A DNA stretch of 59,258 nt from an uncultured Eubacteriales bacterium (GCA_900548285.1 URKE01000006.1:1-59258), one strand, 5' to 3'. Numbered from the stretch's first letter, positions 49,312 to 58,502 are shown. Notes: generated from the letters alone by a model not told the origin. Numbers and translations: made by a program.

Positions 49312-50280
49312 ATGAAATTTACGGAACTTACCGTGTCCACGACGACTTCCGCGCAGGAACTCGTTGCGGACGTTATGTGGAATTACACGAATTACGGAGT
49401 GGCTATATCCGACGTTTTAGACGTCGTGGAACTGCTTAACGACAGAAAATCGACGTGGGACTACGTGGACGACGCGGTCTTAAGAGAACTCAACAGCAAC
49501 GTGACGCTCGTCAAGGCGTATATTCCGCTCGACATAACCGACGAAACGGTTAAAAAGATAGCCGCCGACCTCGACGCGTTAAAGAAAAACTGCGCCGAAA
49601 ACGGCATAGAAACAGGCAGTTTGGAAACGGTTAAAAGAATTGTGGACGGCGACGACTGGATCGAAATCTGGCGCAAGCATTATCGCCCCATAGAACTCGG
49701 CAACGTGCTTATCTGCCCGGCGTGGATCGAGAGAAAGCCCAAAGAAGGGCAGGTCGAAATCATAATCGACAGCAATATGGCTTTCGGCACGGGCGAACAC
49801 GAAACCACTTCGATGGTTATTTCGCTCATGCAGAATTACGTGAAGAACGCGGAAACGGTCATCGACGTCGGCACGGGCAGCGGAATTCTCGGCATCGCCG
49901 CCGCCAAACTCGGCGCGAAAAAGGTCGTTATGACGGATATCGATTACGTTGCCGTCAAGTCCGCAAAGCATAATTGCGAAATAAACGGCGTGGCGGACAA
50001 GTGCGAAGTCGACCTCAATAATCTGCTCGACGACAAGAACATAACGGGCGATCTCGTCCTTGCGAACATCACCGCGGACGTGCTTTTAATTCTTTCCGAG
50101 TCTATCCCTTCGCGCGTTAAAAACGGCGGGGTTCTGATAATGAGCGGAATTATAAAAAGTCGCGTTAACGAAGTTATAGACCGATATTCGGCTATTGATT
50201 TTGAACTTGTTCAAAGAAAAGACGAGGGAGAATGGATCGCTCTCGTGATGAAGAAAAAGGGCGGGGCGGAGAAGAGATGA
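49312..50280 (+). CDS. prmA: Ribosomal protein L11 methyltransferase
   Basis: I chose ATG 49312 (MKFTEL) with GGAGA directly upstream. The 322-residue protein has the PrmA N-terminal substrate domain and an SAM-dependent methyltransferase domain: FGTGEHETT, then VIDVGTGSGILGIAAAKLGA (SAM loop) and LANITADVL (the NI/PP-like catalytic motif). It methylates L11 or acts in a related way. The stop overlaps mtaB (ATGA). Confidence 0.93.
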   Translation: MKFTELTVSTTTSAQELVADVMWNYTNYGVAISDVLDVVELLNDRKSTWDYVDDAVLRELNSNVTLVKAYIPLDITDETVKKIAADLDALKKNCAENGIETGSLETVKRIVDGDDWIEIWRKHYRPIELGNVLICPAWIERKPKEGQVEIIIDSNMAFGTGEHETTSMVISLMQNYVKNAETVIDVGTGSGILGIAAAKLGAKKVVMTDIDYVAVKSAKHNCEINGVADKCEVDLNNLLDDKNITGDLVLANITADVLLILSESIPSRVKNGGVLIMSGIIKSRVNEVIDRYSAIDFELVQRKDEGEWIALVMKKKGGAEKR

Positions 50281-51512
50281 AAGCCGTGGTATTCACGCTC
50301 GGTTGCAAAGTCAACAGTTGCGAAAGCGAATCGCTCATGGCGGGGCTTAAAGCCAAAGGCTACGAAACGAGCGAAGAACTGTGCGCCGCCGATCTTTACG
50401 TAATCAATACGTGCGCCGTAACCGCCGAAGCGGAAAAAAAATCCCGTCAGACGATAGCGCGGGCGCGCAAATTCAACGAAAACGCGAAAATAATCGTCAC
50501 CGGGTGCGCCTCGCAGAAAGTTCCCGAGGACTTTTTGAAGAAAAAGGGCGTGACTTTGGTCACGGGCGCGAAGTCCAAGGATAAAATTCTCGCGATGCTC
50601 GACGAAACGGGCGTGGCGATAGAAAAATCGGACGAATATTACGAGGAGTTCCTGCCCGAAAAAACCGACAGAACGAGGGCGTTTATCAAGGTGGAGGACG
50701 GTTGCGATAATTTTTGCAGTTATTGCATTATCCCTTATCTTCGCGGCAGAGTGCGCTCGAGAAACCCCGAAAACGCCGTGCGCGAAATAGAGTGTTTATC
50801 TCCGCTCGAAGCGGTTATAACGGGGATAAATCTTTCGTCTTATAACTACAACAATTTGGGGTTTAAAGAGCTTATAGACCGACTTTCGGGCGTTGATTGC
50901 AGAATAAGGCTCGGCTCTTTGGAGGCGAACGTGATAACGGAGGATTTTCTTTCGTCGCTTAAAAAACTGAAAGACTTTGCTCCGCATTTCCACCTTTCGC
51001 TTCAGTCCGGCTCGGACGACGTTCTCAAAGCGATGAACCGTCATTACACCGTGAGCGAATACCTTGCGAAGTGCGAACTTATCCGCAAATTTTTCCCGTC
51101 TGCGGCGATAACCACCGACATAATCGTCGGTTACTCGGCGGAGAGCGACGTTAATTTCGGGGAATCGCTCGAAACGGCGCGAAAAGCGAAGTTCGCCGAT
51201 ATCCATTGCTTTCCGTATTCCAGACGCGAGGGAACGGCGGGCGCGAAACTGAAAGAAATTCCGCACGAGATAAAAGCGGAAAGAATGGAAAGAATGCTCG
51301 CGCTTAAACGCGAACTCAAAGAGAAATTCATCGCGGAAAACGTCGGCGAAACGCGAGAACTCGTTCCGGAAGAAATCGAGGACGGCTATCTCGTCGGTTA
51401 CACCGAAAATTACGTCAGGTGTTACGTCAGGAGCGGTTTCGTCCGCGAAAAAATCAAGGTCAGGCTCACCGGACCGTTTAAGGACGGCGCGCTGGCGGAA
51501 ATAATGGAATAA
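50277..51512 (+). CDS. mtaB: tRNA (t6A37) methylthiotransferase
   Basis: I chose ATG 50277, with GGAGA upstream and an ATGA overlap with prmA. The 411-residue radical-SAM enzyme has an N-terminal UPF0004 domain with cysteines at GCKVNSC, INTCAV and TGCAS. The radical-SAM CxxxCxxC lies in GCDNFCSYCIIPYLRGRVRSR, and a C-terminal TRAM-like region follows. It adds a methylthio group to t6A37 in tRNAs reading ANN codons. The tsaD gene in the same window makes the t6A substrate. Confidence 0.93.
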   Translation: MKAVVFTLGCKVNSCESESLMAGLKAKGYETSEELCAADLYVINTCAVTAEAEKKSRQTIARARKFNENAKIIVTGCASQKVPEDFLKKKGVTLVTGAKSKDKILAMLDETGVAIEKSDEYYEEFLPEKTDRTRAFIKVEDGCDNFCSYCIIPYLRGRVRSRNPENAVREIECLSPLEAVITGINLSSYNYNNLGFKELIDRLSGVDCRIRLGSLEANVITEDFLSSLKKLKDFAPHFHLSLQSGSDDVLKAMNRHYTVSEYLAKCELIRKFFPSAAITTDIIVGYSAESDVNFGESLETARKAKFADIHCFPYSRREGTAGAKLKEIPHEIKAERMERMLALKRELKEKFIAENVGETRELVPEEIEDGYLVGYTENYVRCYVRSGFVREKIKVRLTGPFKDGALAEIME

Positions 51513-51595
51513 TTTAACGCATGACGATTTCGGTGCGGCGAACCGCATCGTGCGGAATCCCTAAGGCTAAAATAAACGAAAAAAGGAGCGAAAAT

Positions 51596-51937
51596 ATGGA
51601 AGATTGTTTGTTTTGTAAGTTCGTGAGCGGCGAGTTCGCCACGAATAAGGTTTTTGAAAACGAGGATTTTATCGTGATAAGAGATATAAATCCGCAGGCT
51701 AAGAATCATTTTCTGATAATCCCGAAAAAGCATTTTAAATATCTTGCGGAGATGACGGACGAGGACGCCGCTATGCTCGGCAGAATTCTGAAAACCATTC
51801 CGACGCTGACGGATATCCTCGGACTCGAGGACGGTTACAGGCTCGTCGTCAATCAGGGCGACGACGCGGGGCAGACCGTTCCGCACCTTCACATTCACTT
51901 GCTTTCCGGACAGAAAATGGGCTGGCAACCGGCGTAA
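51596..51937 (+). CDS. HIT-family nucleotide hydrolase/transferase
   Basis: I chose ATG 51596, with AAAGGAG 7 nt upstream. The 113-residue protein has an N-terminal CLFCK zinc-type motif, INPQAKNHFLIIPKKH and the HIT motif PHLHIHLL near residue 98. Hint-type enzymes hydrolyse AMP-lysine or AMP-NH2-like compounds. It lies 83 nt after mtaB, with a small 8-bp hairpin at 51531-51550 between them. Confidence 0.92.
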   Translation: MEDCLFCKFVSGEFATNKVFENEDFIVIRDINPQAKNHFLIIPKKHFKYLAEMTDEDAAMLGRILKTIPTLTDILGLEDGYRLVVNQGDDAGQTVPHLHIHLLSGQKMGWQPA

Positions 51938-52023
51938 TTTAAATTTGCGTAATCGGCAGTCGGCGTGATTGACTGTCGGAGCAATCAAAATTAAAAAATG
52001 CCTTGCCAAGAGGCGAAAATAAT

Positions 52024-52058
52024 GCCCGGGGACGAAATTTGTTCCGGGTTTTTATTTT
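52024..52058 (+). terminator. Terminator after the HIT gene
   Basis: GCCCGGGG...TTCCGGG stem (52024-52047) followed by a long T-rich run TTTTTATTTTTT. Confidence 0.75.
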
Positions 52059-52063
52059 TTTCG

Positions 52064-52114
52064 TATGTTTCTTTGCCGCCCGCCCGCAACGCGGGCGGGC
52101 GGCAAAGAAACATA
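52064..52114. repeat. 24-bp perfect GC-rich inverted repeat
   Basis: Arms 52064-52087 and 52091-52114 pair perfectly around an AAC loop. No T run follows on either strand, so it is not a plain terminator. It lies between the HIT terminator and the ABC exporter genes. Confidence 0.8.
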
Positions 52115-52218
52115 AAAAGACGGACGTTTTCGTAAATTTTATCGTATTTTTAATTTGTTATATTCGTTTAATCACAATTACGTAGTATAATAAAAAAAAG
52201 AAACGAAGGAGGTTCGAT

Positions 52219-52920
52219 ATGAGTTTTCTCAGCCTTGAAAACGTGGGTAAAATTTACAAATCGGGCGAAGTGGAGGCGGTTGCGCTGAGCGGGGTTTCGC
52301 TCGAACTCGACGAGGGTGATTTCGCCGTCATTTTAGGAAGTTCGGGCGCGGGTAAAACCACGCTTTTAAATCTTCTCGGAGGAATGGACTCGGCAACGAG
52401 CGGAAAAATTCTTCTCGGCGGAAAAGACGTAACCGCTCTTGATAAAAAAGGGCTTTGCGACTACCGCAGGAACGACGTCGGCTTCGTTTTTCAGTTTTAT
52501 AATCTCATGCCCAATCTCACCGCGCTCGAAAACGTGGAAATCGCGGTGGAAATCTGCAAGAACCACCTTTCTCCCGAAGAAACGCTGAAACAGGTGGGAC
52601 TTGGCGACAGGTTGGGTAATTTCCCCGCGCAACTTTCGGGCGGAGAGCAGCAAAGGGTTTCAATTGCCCGCGCGATTGCTAAAAACCCGAAACTTCTTTT
52701 ATGCGACGAGCCGACGGGCGCGCTCGATTACGTTACGGGCAAGAAAATTCTCAAGTGCCTGTACGACGTTTCAAAGAGTAACGGCAAAACCGTCATCGTC
52801 GTCACGCACAATCAGGCTATAAAAGACATTGCCGACAAGGTGTTTTACATTAAGAGCGGAAAAATCGAAAAAACCGTCGTCAACGCCGAGCCGAAGAGCG
52901 TGGACGAAATAGAGTGGTGA
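52219..52920 (+). CDS. ABC transporter ATPase (MacB/LolD type)
   Basis: A 233-residue ATPase with Walker A GSSGAGKTT, signature LSGGEQQR, Walker B LLLCDEPTGALD and the switch histidine in VVTHNQ. The TGALD sequence is typical of FtsX-partnered exporters. A strong AAGGAGGT precedes the ATG, and TATAAT at 52186-52191 with a poor -35 may be the promoter. It is 4 nt before the permease gene. Confidence 0.93.
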   Translation: MSFLSLENVGKIYKSGEVEAVALSGVSLELDEGDFAVILGSSGAGKTTLLNLLGGMDSATSGKILLGGKDVTALDKKGLCDYRRNDVGFVFQFYNLMPNLTALENVEIAVEICKNHLSPEETLKQVGLGDRLGNFPAQLSGGEQQRVSIARAIAKNPKLLLCDEPTGALDYVTGKKILKCLYDVSKSNGKTVIVVTHNQAIKDIADKVFYIKSGKIEKTVVNAEPKSVDEIEW

Positions 52921-52924
52921 AAAA

Positions 52925-54901
52925 ATGAGAACTTTTTTCAAATCCGTCGGACGGTCCTTCAGAAAAAACATTTCCCGATTCATTTCGATCGTTTTTATCG
53001 TGCTGATAAGCGTGAGTCTGACTTCGGGCGTGGGGGCGACGGGCAAAAAACTTAACGATTCGATAAGCGAATTCGCCGTTGAACGCAACGTTTCAGACGT
53101 GATAATAAAAAGCAAAACGCAGAGCGGTTTTTCCGAGGATCAGATACTCGCGCTGAAAAACGAATACGGCGCGGAAAACGTGAACGCGGGCGCGTCTTTC
53201 GACGTTTATATTTCCGTAAACGGCGAGCGGAGGCTGACGCGGCTTTATTTTTCGGACGATCCGCTTTCGGCTACCGTGAATAAATTCAGTGTGAAAAAAG
53301 CGGATGAAGGCGCCGAAGGCTCGGCTGTTTCCTCGCCGGACGACGAGAAAATCGTTTACTCGGAAATCGCGGACGACTTTATAAAAGGCTATTCCGCGGG
53401 CGACAAGATAACGCTCGATTTCGGCGATATTTTGCTTCAACTCGCCGAGCAGGGCGACAGAGAATTAAGCGATTACGAAAAGCAGTTTTTCGCTTTGCTT
53501 GATCCCGTTACGGTTACCGTTGCCGGGACTCTCGAAAACCCGCTTCTGTTTTCCAAAGGCGGCGAGCCGAGTTATCTCAACGAAACGGACGAAATTCCGG
53601 ATACGACGATGAACGACGGATTTATCTTCCTCGACGACGCGTTATATCTTCCGTTTTCGGTCATTCCCGTCGCCACGGCGGTTTCCGACATATATATTTC
53701 ATTGCCGAAGAGAAGCGGAATCAAACTCTTTTCGGGCGAATATAAAGAACTCGTTGCGCGCGGAGAAGCGAAAATTACGGAAATTCTTGCTTACGTTTCG
53801 GGCACGGACGAGGAAACGATTAAAGAACAAACGGCGTTTTTAACTCTCGGCGACAATTTCAGTTTCAAATCGATCAATGCTTACGCAGGCAAAATTACGG
53901 GGCTTGCGGTTGCGCTTGCCGTGGCGTTTACGTTCATAACGGCTCTCGTCGTTCTCTCCAACATGACGAGGCTTATGGAAGAGGAACGCGCGCAGACGGC
54001 GTGCCTTATAACGCTCGGCTATTCGCCGAAGCAGGTGATAGGAAAATATCTGTTGTTCGTTTTTGTCGCAACGTCGGTCGGCGGCGTGGCGGCGTATTTC
54101 GTCGGAACGGGGCTTTGTTCGTTTATTTATCTCGTTTTCGGTTACAGTTACGTTATGCCTCCCGAATCGGGGATTTTTTCCGCAACGGCGTTCCTTATTT
54201 CGTTCGCGTTCATTGTCGTAACGGCTCTTTTCGCAACTCTTCGTTCGGGACTTAAAACGTCGGCGGAAACCCCCGCCGAACTTTTGAAACCGCGTTCGCC
54301 CGTTCCCGGCAAAAAAGTAATAATCGAAAAAATGCCGTTCATCTGGAACAGGCTGTCGTTTAAATACAAATCTACCGCGAGAAACGTGTTGCGGTATATG
54401 AACAGATTTATCATGACGGTCGTTGCGGTGGCGGGGTCGATGGGGCTTGTAATCGCGGGGCTTGCGCTTCTCGATATGTGTCTTTTCGGAAATTTCGGTA
54501 ACGCGTCGATAGCCTGGCTTGCGGTCGTGGTGGTCGCGTTCGCCGCGCTTTTAACCCTCACCGCTATTTACACGATAACGAATATTTCGATAAGCGAAAG
54601 AAACCGCGAAATTGCGACGCTTATGGTTCTCGGCTATTACGACGGAGAGGTTTCGGGGTATATTTATCGCGAAATTTATATCGACGTCGTCGTCGGCGTG
54701 TTGTTCGGTTACGGCGTCGGCGCGGTTCTGGCAAATATAGTGTTTGCGGTTATGGGCGTCGGTTCGCTGGCGAAAATCGGCTGGTACGTGTGGCTTATCG
54801 CTCCCGCCGTGGTCTGGTTCTTCACGTTTCTTGTCACGATCATTCTCCGTAAAAGGATAATTTCCGTGGATATGAACGCGAGCCTCAAAGCCGCCGAATA
54901 A
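52925..54901 (+). CDS. FtsX-like ABC transporter permease
   Basis: A 658-residue permease. The first helix lies at about 18-38, with a large extracytoplasmic domain to about 320. An FtsX helix bundle follows (about 325-450, TRLMEEERAQTACLITLGYSPKQVIG), then a second FtsX unit (about 495-645, NREIATLMVLGYYDGEVSGYIYREI). Such MacB-like pairs export peptides or lipids or act in stress responses; the substrate is unknown. No two-component genes sit beside it. Confidence 0.9.
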   Translation: MRTFFKSVGRSFRKNISRFISIVFIVLISVSLTSGVGATGKKLNDSISEFAVERNVSDVIIKSKTQSGFSEDQILALKNEYGAENVNAGASFDVYISVNGERRLTRLYFSDDPLSATVNKFSVKKADEGAEGSAVSSPDDEKIVYSEIADDFIKGYSAGDKITLDFGDILLQLAEQGDRELSDYEKQFFALLDPVTVTVAGTLENPLLFSKGGEPSYLNETDEIPDTTMNDGFIFLDDALYLPFSVIPVATAVSDIYISLPKRSGIKLFSGEYKELVARGEAKITEILAYVSGTDEETIKEQTAFLTLGDNFSFKSINAYAGKITGLAVALAVAFTFITALVVLSNMTRLMEEERAQTACLITLGYSPKQVIGKYLLFVFVATSVGGVAAYFVGTGLCSFIYLVFGYSYVMPPESGIFSATAFLISFAFIVVTALFATLRSGLKTSAETPAELLKPRSPVPGKKVIIEKMPFIWNRLSFKYKSTARNVLRYMNRFIMTVVAVAGSMGLVIAGLALLDMCLFGNFGNASIAWLAVVVVAFAALLTLTAIYTITNISISERNREIATLMVLGYYDGEVSGYIYREIYIDVVVGVLFGYGVGAVLANIVFAVMGVGSLAKIGWYVWLIAPAVVWFFTFLVTIILRKRIISVDMNASLKAAE

Positions 54902-54924
54902 ACTTCAAAAACTCAATCGGATTT

Positions 54925-54965
54925 AAAACGGGCGGCTATAAGGCGATTAACGCCCGTTTTTAATT
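54925..54965 (+). terminator. Terminator with 13-mer-like loop
   Basis: Stem AAAACGGGCG (54925-54934) with CGCCCGTTTT (54951-54960) and a T run. The loop GCTATAAGGCGATTAA is a one-base variant of the dispersed 13-mer. Confidence 0.85.
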
Positions 54966-55020
54966 GTTTTTTGACAAATCGCTCGTTTGGTTAATCCGGT
55001 TTTGTATCCTAAGGACCGCG

Positions 55021-55048
55021 GCTTGTTTTATTCTTGTCCGGCATACGC
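55021..55048 (+). repeat. Dispersed repeat, solo copy adjoining the prfB promoter
   Basis: CTTGTTTTATTCTTGTCCGG followed by CATACGC matches the right end of the 7399-7680 element. Its 3' edge touches the -35 of prfB. Confidence 0.65.
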
Positions 55049-55078
55049 TTGACAAAATGCGGGTTTTTATTATATATT
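55049..55078 (+). promoter_or_regulatory. Promoter of prfB
   Basis: TTGACA (55049-55054), 18 nt, TATATT (55073-55078). Confidence 0.7.
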
Positions 55079-55158
55079 AAAAGAGTAATAGAAGGGCCGC
55101 AAAAAATAAAGGATAAATTGCCTCATAACGAAAGGCTCGGAAAAAGGAGAAAAAGATT

Positions 55159-56257
55159 ATGGTCAGATACGACGTTTACGAAGAAAAAGTGAGAGGACTT
55201 TACAAGACTTTGGAAGAGGCAGGATACTCTCTTTGACGTCGACAATCTCAGAATCAAATTAAAAGAACTCGAAACGGAACTCGAAAAGCCGGAAGTCTGG
55301 TCGGACATAGAAAAATCCAAACACGTTTCGAGAGAAGCGCAGAGCATAAGGAATAAACTCGACGTTTTCGATAAGGCGAAAAAAGCGGTTTCGGACGCGG
55401 AAGTGATGATCGAACTTGCCGAAGAAGAGGGCGACGAAAGCGTTCTCGAAGAGGTGGACAAAGATCTCAGCGAAGCCGAAAAGGAAATCGAGGAGATTCG
55501 TCTGCGTACTTTGCTTAAAGGCAAGTACGACGGTTGCGACGCTATTTTAACTCTTCACGCCGGAGCGGGCGGAACGGAAGCGTGCGACTGGACGGAAATG
55601 CTTTACAGAATGTATATCTGTTACGCGGAAAAGCACGGCTACAAAATAACCGAATACGACAGGCTCGACGGCGACGGCGCGGGGCTTAAATCGGTGTGCT
55701 TCAAAGTCGAGGGCGAAAACGCTTACGGCTATCTTAAAGCGGAAAAGGGTATTCACAGGCTCGTCCGTATTTCGCCGTTCGACGCCAACGCGAGAAGACA
55801 GACGTCTTTTTCGTCCGTGGACGTAATGCCCGACATTCAGGACGAGGGCGACATCGAAATCCGTCCGGACGAGATTAAAGTGGACACTTATCGTTCTTCG
55901 GGCGCGGGCGGTCAGCACGTCAACAAAACCGAATCGGCGGTCCGCATAACGCACATTCCCACGGGTATAATCGTCGCTTGCCAGAACGAGCGCAGTCAGG
56001 TTCAGAACAAAGAACAGGCAATGCGTATGCTTATGAACAAACTTCTCGAAAAGCGCGAAGAAGAGAGAATGCAGGAAGCGAGCGCGATAAAGGGCGAAGT
56101 TAAAAAAATCGAATGGGGCAGCCAGATAAGGAGTTACGTTTTCTGTCCGTATACTCTTGTGAAAGATCACAGAACGGGTTCGGAAACGGGTAACGTTCAG
56201 GCGGTTATGAACGGCGATATCGACCAGTTCATCATCGATTATCTCAAACAGTGTTAA
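55159..56257 (+). CDS. prfB: Peptide chain release factor 2, made by programmed +1 frameshift
   Basis: The ATG at 55159, after AAGGAG, opens a 25-codon frame ending CTT-TGA (55231-55236). Skipping one T continues as CTT-GAC through 56257, giving 365 residues, the normal RF2 length. The slip site CTTTGAC is the classical RF2 site, where RF2 scarcity allows frameshifting at its own UGA stop. The main part has the SPF stop-codon recognition motif (VRISPFDAN) and the catalytic GGQ loop (SGAGGQHVNKT). The stimulatory Shine-Dalgarno-like AGGA is weaker and farther upstream than in E. coli. Confidence 0.95.
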
Positions 56258-56272
56258 AAGGCGACGATTGAA

Positions 56273-57316
56273 ATGTATTCCGAAACAAAAAAATCGTTCG
56301 TCGCTTTTCCGGGCGCGATTATTCTCGCGATAGAATCTTCGTGCGACGAAACCGCGGCGGCGGTGATAAAAGGGGGCAGGGAAATCCTGTCCTCAAAAAT
56401 TATGAGTTCGGCGACAGAGCACGTCCGTTTCGGCGGGGTTGTGCCGGAAATCGCTTCGAGGGCGCACACTTCGGCGGTGTCGCTCGTCGTGAAAGAAGCG
56501 ATAGAGGCGGCGGGACTTGACCTTAACGATATCGACGCCGTTGCCGTAACTTACGGCGCGGGGCTTTTGGGGGCGTTGCTCGTAGGCGTTTCTTACGCGA
56601 AGTCGCTTGCCTACGCGCTCGATAAGCCGCTTATCGCCGTGAGCCACATAAGAGGACATCTCGCGGCGGCGTATCTGTCCGACAAAACGCTCGAACCTCC
56701 GTTCGTGAGTTTGCTTGCGAGCGGCGGACATACCGCGGTAATCGTGGTGGAATCCTATAACGAATTCAAAATACTCGGTTCAACGCTCGACGACGCCGTT
56801 GGCGAAGCCTTCGATAAGGTCGCGCGCGTTCTCGGGCTTAATTATCCCGGCGGACCGAACATAGAAAAACTCGCCAAAGAGGGGGAAAACAACGTTAAAT
56901 TCCCCAAAATGCTCAAAGGCGAGGGCGGTTATAACTTTTCTTACAGCGGGCTTAAAACCGCGGTGATCAATTACGTTCACAACAAACAGCAGACGGGCGA
57001 GCCTTATTCCCGGGCGGACGTCGCTTGTTCGTTTCAGGCTGCCGCGCTCGACGTTCTCGTCGAAAAAGCGGTGGAGGCGGCAAAAGAATATTCTTTGTCC
57101 ACGATAACCGCGGGCGGCGGGGTTGTCGCGAACGGCTATCTCAGAGAAAAACTCAAGGCGGCTTGCGACAAAAACGGGCTGAAACTCGTTCTGCCGGAAA
57201 AGGTTCTTTGCACCGACAACGCGGCTATGATCGGCGCGGAAGGGTATCTGAGATATTTAAACGGCGAATTCGCCGATTTGTCGCTCAACGCCAAGGCTCG
57301 CGTGGAACTTAAATAA
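56273..57316 (+). CDS. tsaD: tRNA threonylcarbamoyladenosine transferase TsaD
   Basis: A 347-residue ASKHA-fold enzyme that transfers threonylcarbamoyl to A37 of tRNA. The conserved start ILAIESSCDETAAAV is at about 17-31. PEIASRAH and HIRGHLAAA supply the metal histidines, LLASGGHTAV binds phosphate, and CTDNAAMIG supplies the metal aspartate. It follows prfB by 15 nt. The N-terminal 15 residues are an unusual extension; no internal ATG gives a shorter standard start. Confidence 0.95.
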   Translation: MYSETKKSFVAFPGAIILAIESSCDETAAAVIKGGREILSSKIMSSATEHVRFGGVVPEIASRAHTSAVSLVVKEAIEAAGLDLNDIDAVAVTYGAGLLGALLVGVSYAKSLAYALDKPLIAVSHIRGHLAAAYLSDKTLEPPFVSLLASGGHTAVIVVESYNEFKILGSTLDDAVGEAFDKVARVLGLNYPGGPNIEKLAKEGENNVKFPKMLKGEGGYNFSYSGLKTAVINYVHNKQQTGEPYSRADVACSFQAAALDVLVEKAVEAAKEYSLSTITAGGGVVANGYLREKLKAACDKNGLKLVLPEKVLCTDNAAMIGAEGYLRYLNGEFADLSLNAKARVELK

Positions 57317-57422
57317 CGGAAGAACGATAGCCGCCGTTGCGGCGAACGCGACCTGAAAACCCGCGTATAAGTCGATTAACGTATGTTTTTTATAACACTT
57401 CCCGAAATCGAAAGGGATTGAA

Positions 57423-57731
57423 TTACGGCATATCGGCGATAACCCAGAAGTTATGAGCGAACCCGACGATTATCAGATAAACGTTCAGCACGATAAGCAC
57501 GGGCATAAAAACCATCATAAGCAGGCTTCTCAGACGATATTTAAAAACGAACATCGCAATATAAACGCCTGCCGCGCCGCCTAAAAGCGCCGCCATGAAA
57601 ACACTCCCGTCGCGCACTTTGGAGCAATCTCCGTCACATTCGGCGTTCCTTTGAGCGCGCAGAAGCAAAAACGAATATACGTTGATCGCGACGTAATACA
57701 CCGCGACGAGTATCTGAATAAGTACCAGCAT
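57423..57731 (-). CDS. DUF1294 family small membrane protein
   Basis: A 102-residue membrane protein with three to four helices. The DUF1294 pattern appears as SVFMAALLGGAAGVYIAMFVFKYRLRS in the middle. Function unknown. It is the only minus-strand gene in this last part of the window. Confidence 0.75.
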   Translation of the reverse strand: MLVLIQILVAVYYVAINVYSFLLLRAQRNAECDGDCSKVRDGSVFMAALLGGAAGVYIAMFVFKYRLRSLLMMVFMPVLIVLNVYLIIVGFAHNFWVIADMP

Positions 57732-57785
57732 ATAAAAAGTATGCGTTCCGGGCGATAAAATAATCTTAAAAGGGAGCGTTTTTTC

Positions 57786-57843
57786 AAAAAAACCGCAAAA
57801 AAACGCAAAAACCCGCGAAAAAGCGGAAAATTAAAGGAAAAAA
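57786..57843. promoter_or_regulatory. Phased A-tracts, predicted curved DNA upstream of nrdR
   Basis: Six A-tracts of 4-7 bases have centres near 57789, 57800, 57809, 57820, 57829 and 57841. The mean spacing is about 10.3 bp, the helical repeat. They end 13 bp before the nrdR -35 and could act as an UP-like element. Confidence 0.55.
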
Positions 57844-57855
57844 TCGCGAAACCCT

Positions 57856-57883
57856 TTGCAAAATAGAAAAAATGTGTTAAAAT
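57856..57883 (+). promoter_or_regulatory. Promoter of nrdR
   Basis: TTGCAA (57856-57861), 16 nt, TAAAAT (57878-57883). A leader of about 90 nt follows; I recognise no RNA family in it. Confidence 0.6.
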
Positions 57884-57979
57884 GTTTTTAATCGGGACGG
57901 AAAAGCCGGGATGGCGATTCCTTTTTCGCTGACGAAATAACTCGGCGGACGAAACCGAAACACCAAAGGAGAGGACGTT

Positions 57980-58480
57980 ATGAGATGTATGTATTGCGGG
58001 CATCTTGACAGCAAGGTCGTGGATTCCCGTCAGACAGAGGACGGAACGGCAATCCGCCGCAGAAGAGAATGTATCAACTGCGGGAAACGCTTCACGACTT
58101 ACGAAACCATCGAAACCACGCCCGTTCTCGTTGTTAAAAACAACGGAAACAGACAGTCTTTCGACCCGAACAAAATTAAAAACGGCATCATCAAAGCGTG
58201 TGAAAAACGCCCCGTGCCTATGTGGGAAATCGATAAACTCGTTGAGGATATTCAAAAAAAGGTTTATAACTCGCTCGAACAGGAAGTTACCACAAAGGAA
58301 CTCGGCGAAATGGTTATGGACGGCTTGAAGCAGATCGACGAGGTCGCTTACGTCAGATTCGCCTCGGTTTATCGTCAGTTCAAGGATATTTCCACTTTTA
58401 TGAAGGAACTCAAAAAACTTCAGAAAGACAACGTCGTCAAAGAACATAAAAACGAAAAACAGCCCGATGAAAACGGCTGA
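57980..58480 (+). CDS. nrdR: Transcriptional repressor NrdR
   Basis: A 166-residue repressor of ribonucleotide reductase genes. The zinc ribbon is CMYCGH (about 3-8) with CINCGK (about 31-36). The ATP-cone (about 49-139) has VVKNNGNRQSFDPNKIKNGIIKACEKRPV. The tail after residue 145 is charged. No nrd gene lies in the window. Confidence 0.96.
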   Translation: MRCMYCGHLDSKVVDSRQTEDGTAIRRRRECINCGKRFTTYETIETTPVLVVKNNGNRQSFDPNKIKNGIIKACEKRPVPMWEIDKLVEDIQKKVYNSLEQEVTTKELGEMVMDGLKQIDEVAYVRFASVYRQFKDISTFMKELKKLQKDNVVKEHKNEKQPDENG

Positions 58481-58502
58481 AAAGAAGAAAAGAGGATTTG
58501 AA

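Noticed and set aside
52003..52185. 60-codon open frame after the HIT gene
   Set aside because: It runs through a terminator and a 24-bp inverted repeat, so it cannot be a normal gene.
57884..57979. Possible riboswitch (c-di-GMP-like) in the nrdR leader
   Set aside because: A few GC-rich pairings can be drawn, but the conserved bases of known classes are missing.
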